Source: DALYJJ01 sp031969915
GTDB lineage: Bacteria; Acidobacteriota; Terriglobia; Bryobacterales; Bryobacteraceae
Assembly (NCBI GenBank): GCA_031969915.1
Contig: DALYJJ010000145.1
Location: 1-14,420, forward strand
Direction of reading: 5' to 3'
DNA length: 14,420 nt
Positions 1 through 7,021 of the stretch are shown here, piece by piece (the stretch's first letter is position 1; each line of letters begins with the position of its first letter). The notes beneath the pieces were generated by a model. That model saw only the letters and a list, made by a program, of their open reading frames with translations, ran no database searches and was not told the DNA's origin. Position numbers and translations under genes: made by a program.

Positions 1-1214
1 AGGACCTTCCCGTTCGACTCGGATACGGCGCGGAGCAAGCCCTCGGTGTGATCGCGGGCGATCCGGGTGAGCACCGTGCGTTCGGCGGAAGACAACTGGC
101 GTTCGCGGGCGGCAGGGTAGCGCTCGGCAAGAGAAGCGAGGGCGTGCGCCCGCGCGAGGATGCTCTCACTGAACTCGACCAGGTCGTTTTCCACGACGGC
201 CGGCTTGGTGTCGCGCCCTTCGAAGCGAACGGAGACGCCGGGGAGCGTTTCGAGCGCTTCGCGGAGTTCACGGCGGCGCTCTTCGTCGAGCCCCGTGGCG
301 GTGACCGTAAGCGTTTCGCCGCGGCGCTCGACTTCGACAGGTTCGCCCAGGTCCGCGCCGATGCGGTGCAGGGCGGCGAGCACGTCCAACTCGCTGGCGG
401 CGGGCGAAACGGCGGAGGGTTCGGCGGGCATCGCGCCGGGCGCGGGCGCGGGCGCGGCAACGTACGGTGCCGCAGGCTCCGCCTCTTCCAGAAGCTCAAC
501 GGTCAGAGTGTCGCGAAACGTCAGGACGTTCTGCACCGCCCGTAAGTCTGAGGCGCGCAGAGTAAGGGCAACCTGGGCGAGTTGGCCGGAGTTGGTCTTT
601 GTGGTGATGCGGTAGCCCTGTTCGGAGCCCGACAGCACGGTCACGGAGTCTTCTTTCTGGGGCAGCCGGGAACGCCAGTTATGGAACGCGCCGGCGCTCA
701 GCGGGTTCTCCCAATCGAAATGCGCGGCCTCAAAGCGCTCCTTCAAGCCGGCGAGCGCGGGAGTCCGGTCGGATCCCACGGCGGGGCGCGTGTAGAGCAG
801 GTTCTGGACCTTGATGCGCAGCCTGCGAGGCGGGGCCGGCTGCCGCTCGCGCGTGAGGGCCTTTTCCAGCAACTCGGCCGCGCTCACCGTCTGCGGACGG
901 AACGTGGACACCAGCAGCACCGCGCCGACGGCCGCCGCCGCAGCAGCGGCCCACCACAATCGAGCCGCCCGTGCGCCCCGCGAACCCTCGAGCCGCAGCG
1001 CGGTCCAAGGCTTCGGCGGCGGCATCGCACGCTTCCACTCCTGGTGATACTCCGCGAACCCATCGAGAGCCGCTTGCGTCTGCTGCACGCGCTCCCGGCA
1101 CTCTCCGCAGCCAGCCAGGTGGTTCTCGGCCGCGCTCATTTCAGACGGCGGCAGTTCGGCCGCCGCGAAGGCGGCCAGCCGCTCGCCTTCCAGGTGCGTG
1201 TTCGGGCTAAGCAT
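1..1214 (-). CDS. Zinc-finger anti-sigma factor, membrane anchored (3' end cut by window edge)
   Basis: Likely cytoplasmic-side inhibitor of the ECF sigma factor encoded just upstream. The frame is open from an ATG to the left edge (404 codons, no stop). Seen: an N-terminal anti-sigma zinc-binding motif H32-x3-C36-x2-C39, with H7 as a possible fourth ligand; a hydrophobic, Ala-rich membrane segment at about residues 87-103; then about 300 residues outside the membrane. That outer part has a Pro/Ala linker near 247-272 and a compact alpha/beta-looking segment near 275-335. The ATG lies inside the last codons of the sigma gene (8-nt overlap) and is preceded by AGGAAGG, so the two are probably translationally coupled. 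The zf-HC2-type anti-sigma role is family knowledge. The function of the long extracytoplasmic part is unknown; it may sense an envelope signal. Its length exceeds the usual short anti-sigma domain. Confidence 0.85.
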   Translation of the reverse strand, partial: MLSPNTHLEGERLAAFAAAELPPSEMSAAENHLAGCGECRERVQQTQAALDGFAEYHQEWKRAMPPPKPWTALRLEGSRGARAARLWWAAAAAAAVGAVLLVSTFRPQTVSAAELLEKALTRERQPAPPRRLRIKVQNLLYTRPAVGSDRTPALAGLKERFEAAHFDWENPLSAGAFHNWRSRLPQKEDSVTVLSGSEQGYRITTKTNSGQLAQVALTLRASDLRAVQNVLTFRDTLTVELLEEAEPAAPYVAAPAPAPGAMPAEPSAVSPAASELDVLAALHRIGADLGEPVEVERRGETLTVTATGLDEERRRELREALETLPGVSVRFEGRDTKPAVVENDLVEFSESILARAHALASLAERYPAARERQLSSAERTVLTRIARDHTEGLLRAVSESNGKV

Positions 1215-1710
1215 GCACCACCTTCCTCAAGTTGCGGACCGCGCGCCGCACGAATTCATTCACGGTTGAAACACTGACTCCCAACGTGGCGGCGATCTCG
1301 TGATAGCGAAGACCCTCCGCCCGCAGATGCAAGCACTGCCGCTGCTGCGGCGACAACTCCGCCACGGCCCTTGCCATCCGCTCCTGCCGCTCCGACTCCA
1401 GTAACTCCCGTTCCGGACTCCGGTGATCCTCCCGCAGGTCCACCGCCAGCGGCGCCATGCGGCGCTCACGCGCGCGTGTGTTCAGCCCGAGATTATGCGC
1501 GACGCGAAACGCCCAGGCACGAGGGTTCTCGATGTCCTGCCCCTCGCCCAAGACCTTGAACAGGCGCAGGAACACCTCCTGCACGGTCTCCTGGGCCTCA
1601 CCGGGCGGCAGGCCGAGGCGCAGCAGGTAGTAATACACGTCGTCCCTGGATTCCAGGTATGCACGCTCTGTTTGTATGCGGGCGGACTCCACCATAGAGG
1701 AACGCGGCAT
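1207..1710 (-). CDS. ECF-family RNA polymerase sigma factor (sigma-70 regions 2 and 4)
   Basis: Alternative sigma factor of about 167 residues. Region 2 spans roughly residues 20-85, with the helix DVYYYLLRLGL, the acidic QETVQEVFLRLFK stretch and the PRAWAFRVAHN core. Region 4 spans roughly 110-165, with LSPQQRQCLHLRAEGLRYHE followed by an IAATLGVSVSTVNEFVRRA helix-turn-helix. The frame stays open upstream to a TTG at 1842, but that extension overlaps the preceding small gene and resembles no sigma domain. I therefore chose the ATG at 1710; the next in-frame ATG at 1695 is also possible, and neither has a strong Shine-Dalgarno sequence. The stop overlaps the start of the anti-sigma gene. A 9-bp hairpin ends 8 nt before this start. 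Family assignment is firm; the regulon is unknown. Confidence 0.9.
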   Translation of the reverse strand: MPRSSMVESARIQTERAYLESRDDVYYYLLRLGLPPGEAQETVQEVFLRLFKVLGEGQDIENPRAWAFRVAHNLGLNTRARERRMAPLAVDLREDHRSPERELLESERQERMARAVAELSPQQRQCLHLRAEGLRYHEIAATLGVSVSTVNEFVRRAVRNLRKVVHA

Positions 1711-1717
1711 CGAAACC

Positions 1718-1744
1718 GGGGCAGGCTCTCGGGCCGCCTGCCCC
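1718..1744 (-). promoter_or_regulatory. Perfect 9-bp inverted repeat just ahead of the sigma factor start
   Basis: Arms GGGGCAGGC (1718-1726) and GCCTGCCCC (1736-1744) are perfectly complementary with a 9-nt loop. On the minus strand the hairpin ends 8 nt before the preferred sigma start (1710). It is followed by GGTTTCG rather than a T-run, so it is not a classical intrinsic terminator. It could limit ribosome access to the sigma gene, or reduce read-through or protect an mRNA end between the small exported-protein gene and the sigma/anti-sigma pair. The structure is seen; the role is inferred. Confidence 0.5.
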
Positions 1745-1798
1745 TTCCACGTCAGCGGACGTTCGTGGCCGCGCCCGCCTCCGTAGAAACCGGAAGAT

Positions 1799-2020
1799 TC
1801 ATGATGCGCACCGGCCCGTACGGGCCCTGAGCAACTCGTCAATGGCGCGGGAGCGCCTGTCGTGTTGGACGCGCCGCAGCGAATCCAGTTGCGCTTCGTT
1901 GAGCCCGAGGTACTCCTGCACCGCTTTGTACGGAAGTGCGAGTTCGGGCGGCGGCGGGCCGCTTCCGGACTGTGCCAGGCCGGCCGCCGCGAAGAGCGCG
2001 CCGATCCAGAGCTTGCTCAT
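1799..2020 (-). CDS. Very small exported protein, Spy/LTXXQ-like fragment
   Basis: A 73-residue protein. It has a clear signal peptide (MSKLW, then a hydrophobic IGALFAAAGLA core, with probable cleavage near residue 16), a Pro-rich linker (GPPPPELALP), and one amphipathic helix with the pattern YLGLNEAQLDSLRRVQ. That helix resembles the first helix of periplasmic Spy/CpxP/heavy-metal-sensor proteins. Those are normally about 130-170 residues, so this looks like a truncated or minimal version ending soon after the first helix. The ATG at 2020 was chosen because it begins the signal peptide and has GAGG about 9 nt upstream; an in-frame ATG at 2074 would add an Arg/Lys-rich tail. It lies between the TIMP-like gene and the sigma gene on the same strand. 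The family link is tentative. Confidence 0.6.
   Translation of the reverse strand: MSKLWIGALFAAAGLAQSGSGPPPPELALPYKAVQEYLGLNEAQLDSLRRVQHDRRSRAIDELLRARTGRCAS
1813..1826. repeat. 14-bp perfect palindrome
   Basis: GGCCCGTACGGGCC is perfectly self-complementary. It lies in the last codons of the small exported-protein gene, about 13 nt before its stop. It could be a protein-binding site, the base of a cruciform, or chance in GC-rich coding DNA. Confidence 0.4.
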
Positions 2021-2041
2021 GGCTGCTGCCTCGTCCTTTCT

Positions 2042-2066
2042 TCGCCGGCTCTTGTGCGGCCGGCGA
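2042..2066 (-). promoter_or_regulatory. Perfect 8-bp inverted repeat upstream of the small exported-protein gene
   Basis: Arms TCGCCGGC (2042-2049) and GCCGGCGA (2059-2066) enclose a 9-nt loop. The hairpin ends 21 nt before the ATG at 2020, leaving the purine-rich ribosome site free. No T-run follows on the minus strand. It could be a 5' UTR stabiliser or a weak attenuator; the function is inferred only. Confidence 0.4.
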
Positions 2067-2174
2067 GCGTTCATCGTGTCGTCCACTAAGACCGCCGCGG
2101 CGGCGTTTTTGCGACGCCTGTTTTCGAACGTCCGGCAGGTGACCGGCGTGGTGGTGGGCTGCCTCCCGCCTGGC

Positions 2175-3527
2175 CTAGCGGCCCGCCGGCGTATGTTCTG
2201 CCTGCAGCACAACGGTGACGGCGGTCTCCTGGTTGATCACGTGAACATTGGCAGTGCCCGCCAAGTTCTGAAATTCATTCCCGGTGACATAGGCGAACAC
2301 CTTCACCAGGTACCGCTCCCCAGCGTAAACGGGCGCTACCAGTTCGCCATTGGCATCCGTCCGCTCGCGCGAGAACCAACGCTGCACGCCCCCGGGTGTA
2401 TCCAGCCGGACCACCGCGCCCTGGTATGGCTTTCCGGCCGGCGTGACGGCCTTCACTCGCAGTTTCGCTGCGGTCCTTGGCGTGCCCACTGCAAGGTCAA
2501 TCCCCGCGGCAAGCCCCACTTCACCGAGATGCACGGGCTGCCCGTTCGAATAGACGGCGGGCAGGTACGGGTTCTCGTCTTCGGACCGGCTGGCATTCAC
2601 CCCAACAACATACTGCCCGGAAGGAAGCGGCTGGATGTTGTACTTCCCTTCGACATCGGTCGCGGCAGTCCGCAAAGGCGAGGACTCCCGCTGCCCTCGC
2701 TCATCGAGTGCGAACGCCTGGACGGTCACGCCCATGACAGGCTTGCCCTCGACGCCGCGGACCGTGCCTCGAATGCTCCCTGCCGGCCACATGGCGAGGT
2801 GGCGAATCTCGCACGAGTTGCCTTTGATCTCGATCTCCGCTCCCGTGTTGTCGAGAGGACCCACGTCCCCCGCAGGTTCGGACGCGCTTATCTTCGCCTT
2901 GAGCGGCGTCGCTCCGGACCAGCGTAGGTTGTGCTCCTCGTCGGGGACATAACCCTCCTTAGAGATTCGCAGCATGTAGGGCCCCGGCTCCAGTTCAGGA
3001 ATCGCATACCGCCCCTCACTGTCCGTGGTGGCCGCGTACCGCGATTCTCCACTTCTCAGCTCCACCCTCACATTCGATATCCCTCCCTGGCGCGAATAGC
3101 GCCCCGTGCTCTTGAGGACGGTCCCCACCAGGCGCGGGGCGCCACCTCTCAACTGATTCCGGATCGCGTCGAGGATGTGCTCGTTGCCCCGCAGCAGGAA
3201 CGACTCGTTGCAGCCTGAGACAGAGTACGGCGGGCCGTTCGTGATGATCACGTATCGCTCTCCGGCGCGGAGCCGGCGGTAACAACTCGTCCCCGCCGAC
3301 GTCGCAATGGTCGCCTCCCTCTGCTCCGCCGGCACGTTCTGCAGCGGCTCGACAATCACCACCTTCGCCGGCCCTGTGCCCAACGCTTCACCGCTGTCGA
3401 CAAGCACGTCCGCAACAAAGATGACGACCGATCCTCCGAGTGACGAGCAGGGCGTCGCCATGTTGATACAAGAACAAGCCCATCCCGGGCTTGCGGCGGC
3501 CAGGAACGCGATGAGCAGTTGTCTCAT
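2175..3527 (-). CDS. Secreted TIMP/NTR-like protein with three carboxypeptidase-regulatory-like domains
   Basis: A 450-residue exported protein of unknown function. The start at 3527 gives a signal peptide (MRQLLIAFLAAASPGWA) directly followed by C-S-C, the layout of TIMP/netrin-like domains in which the mature N-terminal cysteine is structural. An NTR-like region fills about residues 18-120, with more cysteines near CYRRL and SGCNESF. Three beta-sandwich domains of the CarboxypepD_reg/CnaB-like type follow, at about 130-200 (TTDSEGRYAIPELEPGPY), 250-320 (ATDVEGKYNIQPLPSGQYVV) and 350-440 (RTDANGELVAPVYAGERY). The frame extends upstream to 3653, but that part has no signal peptide and no family resemblance. 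GGGGAGGGGAG sits upstream of the chosen ATG. Similar multi-domain secreted proteins are common in Acidobacteriota. I see no catalytic motif; a binding or protease-inhibitor-like role is only a guess. Confidence 0.75.
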   Translation of the reverse strand: MRQLLIAFLAAASPGWACSCINMATPCSSLGGSVVIFVADVLVDSGEALGTGPAKVVIVEPLQNVPAEQREATIATSAGTSCYRRLRAGERYVIITNGPPYSVSGCNESFLLRGNEHILDAIRNQLRGGAPRLVGTVLKSTGRYSRQGGISNVRVELRSGESRYAATTDSEGRYAIPELEPGPYMLRISKEGYVPDEEHNLRWSGATPLKAKISASEPAGDVGPLDNTGAEIEIKGNSCEIRHLAMWPAGSIRGTVRGVEGKPVMGVTVQAFALDERGQRESSPLRTAATDVEGKYNIQPLPSGQYVVGVNASRSEDENPYLPAVYSNGQPVHLGEVGLAAGIDLAVGTPRTAAKLRVKAVTPAGKPYQGAVVRLDTPGGVQRWFSRERTDANGELVAPVYAGERYLVKVFAYVTGNEFQNLAGTANVHVINQETAVTVVLQAEHTPAGR

Positions 3528-3745
3528 TTCTTCGTTTGGACTCCCCTCCCCGCGTCTGGGTTTCCGGCGATTCGCCCCGGCGATCGCCGCCGCAGTCAGC
3601 GCGGGAGCAGCGCCTCCCGCCAGGTGGCTCCGCATGGGCCGCTGGGCGTTCACACCAGAGCGAAAGAAATTTCGCGTCGCCGCAAAGTGTTGATACCAGA
3701 CCGCTTTTGTCGTAATTTAAGCTGAAGAAAACAAACGGCCAAAAC

Positions 3746-3774
3746 TTGACGGTGGGTTCCGCTAGCGGTATAGT
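3746..3774 (+). promoter_or_regulatory. Predicted sigma-70 promoter of the isc operon with embedded palindrome
   Basis: TTGACG (-35, 3746-3751) and TATAGT (-10, 3769-3774) are separated by exactly 17 nt. Each hexamer differs from consensus at one position. Transcription should start near 3781, giving a leader of about 28 nt before the iscR ATG. The spacer holds a perfect 10-bp palindrome, CCGCTAGCGG (3759-3768), a good place for a repressor to bind. IscR autoregulation of isc operons is established in E. coli. This palindrome does not match the E. coli type 1 or type 2 IscR consensus as I know it, so the link to IscR is inference. Confidence 0.75.
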
Positions 3775-3780
3775 TAGATT

Positions 3781-3799
3781 TCGGACCAGAACGATCCGA
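3781..3799 (+). promoter_or_regulatory. Interrupted inverted repeat in the iscR leader
   Basis: TCGGA-N9-TCCGA lies at the predicted transcription start and 9 nt before the iscR ATG. It could be a second operator half-site pair for an Rrf2-family dimer or a weak leader hairpin. The arms are only 5 bp, so chance is a real possibility. Confidence 0.3.
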
Positions 3800-3808
3800 G
3801 ATTGCAGT

Positions 3809-4288
3809 ATGCTCAAGCTCACCAAGAAGGCCGACTACGGGTTGATCGCGCTCAAGCACCTCGCGGTCAGTGGCGGACGCAGCGCCAGCGCGAAGGAGAT
3901 TGCCGAGCGATACCGCATCCCGCTTCCGCTCCTGTCGAAGGTGCTCCAGCGGTTGGCGCGCGGCGGGTTTCTGCAGAGTGAGCACGGCACCAACGGCGGT
4001 TACCGCCTGGCGCGAGAGGCGCGCCGGGTGACGACACTCGAAGTGATTCGAGCTATCGACGGGCCGATCATTCTCACCGCCTGTTTCACCGAGCATGGCG
4101 GCGAGTGCGATCAATCCGAGCACTGTTCGGTGCGGGAGCCGCTGCGCAAGGTGCATGAGGGAATCTTGCGGCTGTTGAGCAGCATCACAATTGCGGATCT
4201 GGCGCAGGAGGAGATGGCGGACGTGGCGGTGGAGCGGTTCGTGCACCCGTCGCGGAAGCTGGTGGAACTGGTTCCAACGCTTTCATAA
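3809..4288 (+). CDS. iscR: Rrf2-family Fe-S cluster-sensing transcriptional regulator IscR
   Basis: First gene of the isc operon, 159 residues. It has the Rrf2 winged helix-turn-helix at residues 1-80, opening MLKLTKKADYGLIALKHLA, with SAKEIAERYRIPLPLLSKVL as the DNA-reading helices and the wing GTNGGYRLAR. The cluster-binding loop has C92, C100 and C106. E. coli IscR has C92/C98/C104 with spacing 5-5, whereas here it is 7-5, a pattern closer to that of Suf-type Rrf2 regulators. In the family, the holo form represses isc while apo and holo forms control other genes; whether that logic holds here is inferred. The start at 3809 matches the family N-terminus; an upstream in-frame codon at 3746 lies inside the promoter. 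The iscS gene begins 11 nt after the stop. Confidence 0.92.
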   Translation: MLKLTKKADYGLIALKHLAVSGGRSASAKEIAERYRIPLPLLSKVLQRLARGGFLQSEHGTNGGYRLAREARRVTTLEVIRAIDGPIILTACFTEHGGECDQSEHCSVREPLRKVHEGILRLLSSITIADLAQEEMADVAVERFVHPSRKLVELVPTLS

Positions 4289-4299
4289 GGACACAAGTC

Positions 4300-5517
<1,218 letters not shown>

Positions 5518-5556
5518 GCTGCCGATACCGAATATCATCTGGGAGAAACGAAGAAA

Positions 5557-5973
5557 ATGGCATACTCGGACAAAGTTCTCGACCACTACAACAACCCCCG
5601 GAACGTCGGTTCGCTCGACAAGAGCGACCCGAACGTGGGCACCGGCATGGTGGGCGCGCCGGAATGCGGCGACGTCATGAAACTCCAGGTTAAGGTGAAC
5701 CCCGAGACCGGTGTGATTGAAGAGGCGAAGTTCAAGACGTTCGGCTGCGGCAGCGCGATCGCCAGTTCGTCGCTGGCGACCGAGATGCTCAAGGGCAAGA
5801 CCGTTGACGAAGCGCTCGCCATCAAGAACACCGAGCTCGTGCAGGAACTCAGCCTGCCGCCGGTGAAGATTCACTGCTCGGTGCTTGCCGAGGACGCGAT
5901 CAAGGCGGCGATCTCCGATTACAAAGCCAAGCAGGGGCAGGGCGCGCCGGCGGCGCAAACCGTCGCGCATTAG
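5557..5973 (+). CDS. iscU: Fe-S cluster scaffold protein IscU
   Basis: Scaffold on which [2Fe-2S] and [4Fe-4S] clusters are built from IscS sulfur before chaperone-driven transfer, 138 residues. Ligand residues are all present: C37 with D39 in PECGDVMKL, C64 in TFGCGSAIASSS, H106 and C107 in KIHCSVLAEDAI. The HscA recognition motif LPPVK is intact at 100-104, consistent with hscA and hscB downstream. Compared with E. coli IscU (128 residues) there is a 10-residue Ala/Gln/Pro-rich tail with no obvious role. GGGAG precedes the ATG by about 11 nt. A hairpin separates it from iscA. Confidence 0.97.
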   Translation: MAYSDKVLDHYNNPRNVGSLDKSDPNVGTGMVGAPECGDVMKLQVKVNPETGVIEEAKFKTFGCGSAIASSSLATEMLKGKTVDEALAIKNTELVQELSLPPVKIHCSVLAEDAIKAAISDYKAKQGQGAPAAQTVAH

Positions 5974-6005
5974 GGCGCCGCGGGCGTAGACTGGTATCAG
6001 GGGAT

Positions 6006-6027
6006 GGCGGGTGGATCTCTTCCCGCC
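6006..6027 (+). promoter_or_regulatory. Hairpin between iscU and iscA
   Basis: GGCGGG (6006-6011) pairs with CCCGCC (6022-6027) around a 10-nt loop; a T-G wobble may extend the stem by one. There is no T-run, so it is unlikely to terminate fully. In E. coli the isc message is processed between iscR and iscS; here the only sizeable gap (77 nt) with a stem is between iscU and iscA. It could act as an mRNA end barrier or modest attenuator. The role is inferred. Confidence 0.4.
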
Positions 6028-6050
6028 GCCCTTCCAAGAGGCTTTCGAAG

Positions 6051-6371
6051 ATGATCGATGTGACACCCAAAGCTGTGCAAAAGATCCGCTCCGCTTTTGA
6101 GAAAGAGGGCGTGCAGGGCGGGCTCCGCCTGGGTGTGTTGGGCGGAGGCTGCTCGGGTCTGAGTTACCTGTTCCGCTTCGAGACCAAGCCGCGGGCTACC
6201 GACAAGGTTTTCGACTACGACGGCGTGCAGGTGTTCGTCGACCCGAAGAGCATGCTCTACCTGGACGGAATGATCCTCGATTACAAGGAGTCCCTGATGT
6301 ACTCCGGCTTCGCGTTTGAGAATCCGAACGCGAAGAAGAGTTGCGGTTGTGGGACGTCGTTCAGTGCGTGA
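6051..6371 (+). CDS. iscA: A-type Fe-S carrier protein IscA
   Basis: A-type carrier that receives Fe-S clusters from the scaffold and delivers them to apo-proteins, 106 residues, usual for the family (E. coli IscA 107). The three cluster cysteines are present: C34 in GGGCSGLSYLF and C98/C100 in the C-terminal SCGCGTSFSA. The central region has the family pattern (D54-x-D56 through the conserved LDGMILDYKESL stretch). The stop codon overlaps the hscB start by one base (TGATG), so hscB is probably translationally coupled. An AGAGG lies upstream of the ATG. The position within isc makes IscA a better name than SufA or ErpA. Confidence 0.95.
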   Translation: MIDVTPKAVQKIRSAFEKEGVQGGLRLGVLGGGCSGLSYLFRFETKPRATDKVFDYDGVQVFVDPKSMLYLDGMILDYKESLMYSGFAFENPNAKKSCGCGTSFSA

Positions 6372-7000
6372 TGGAGCATCACGATTGTTGGCAGTGCGGG
6401 CATCCCTCCGCGCAGTCTCTGTTCTGCCAGTTCTGTAATACCCTCCAGCCTCCGGTTCCCGATTACTATCGCTTCCTCGGGATGCCCAAGAAGCTCCACC
6501 TGGACACGTCGGAGCTGCAGAAGCGTTTCTACCAGATGAGCCGGCTTCTGCATCCCGACCGGTTCACCAGGGCCACGAATCGCGAGCAGCAGTTGTCGCT
6601 CGATGCGACGGCGATTCTGAACGACGCCTACCGCGTGCTCCGCGACCCGGTCGCCCGCGCCGAGTACGTGCTCAAGGAAAGCGGTCTCGATAACGGCGAG
6701 CAGCGGACGAAGGACGTTCCTCCGGAGCTGCTCGAAGAGGTGTTTGAGTTGAACATGGCGCTCGAGGAACTGCGGATGGGGGATCGCGGCGCCCGCGAGC
6801 CGCTCGAAGAGTCGCATCGCAAGTTTCTCGGGATGCGCGATGCGATCGACGGGGAGTTGTTCGGGCTTTTCGCGCGCTACGACGGGGCGGGCGACGCGGA
6901 ATCGGGCAAGCGTGTACTGGCCGAGATTCGCGGCGTGCTCAACCGGCGGCGGTACATCCGGAACCTCGTCGAGCAGGTCGAAAAAGAGCTGGCGGCCTAG
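6371..7000 (+). CDS. hscB: J-domain co-chaperone HscB with N-terminal double-CxxC zinc module
   Basis: Co-chaperone that brings IscU to HscA and stimulates its ATPase, 209 residues (E. coli HscB 171). The extra length is mostly an N-terminal module with C6-x2-C9 and C19-x2-C22 (CWQCG and FCQFCN), followed by a short linker and the J domain at about residues 31-104. The HPD motif is at 61-63 (LLHPDRF). The C-terminal three-helix IscU-binding domain fills about 125-205. The double-CxxC module is the hallmark of eukaryotic mitochondrial HSC20/HSCB and is absent from enterobacterial HscB. The frame extends 10 codons upstream into iscA, but the ATG that overlaps the iscA stop fits the module best. 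Identity is firm; zinc binding is inferred. Confidence 0.94.
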   Translation: MEHHDCWQCGHPSAQSLFCQFCNTLQPPVPDYYRFLGMPKKLHLDTSELQKRFYQMSRLLHPDRFTRATNREQQLSLDATAILNDAYRVLRDPVARAEYVLKESGLDNGEQRTKDVPPELLEEVFELNMALEELRMGDRGAREPLEESHRKFLGMRDAIDGELFGLFARYDGAGDAESGKRVLAEIRGVLNRRRYIRNLVEQVEKELAA

Positions 7001-7021
7001 CCGGCAAGAGTAAAGCAAATC

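Larger units (their letters stand above)
3528..3808. other. Divergent intergenic region between the TIMP-like gene and iscR
   Basis: This 281-bp stretch contains no convincing gene. It turns clearly AT-richer than its flanks at about 3655-3780, as expected of a promoter region. It includes an 8-bp palindrome GAAATTTC at 3666-3673 and the iscR promoter described separately. No clear promoter for the leftward TIMP-like gene could be assigned. Confidence 0.6.

Noticed and set aside
48..1277. Several plus-strand and out-of-frame open frames opposite the anti-sigma gene
   Set aside because: The minus-strand frame starting at 1214 has a zinc motif, a membrane segment, a ribosome site and an 8-nt overlap with the sigma gene; the others have none of these.
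1711..1842. N-terminal extension of the sigma factor to a TTG at 1842
   Set aside because: It overlaps the small exported-protein gene, lacks a ribosome site and adds a stretch unlike any sigma region.
2091..2110. CCGCCGCGGCGG palindrome followed by TTTTT on the plus strand, considered as a terminator
   Set aside because: No plus-strand gene ends here, the palindrome leaves almost no loop, and on the minus strand it is not followed by a T-run.
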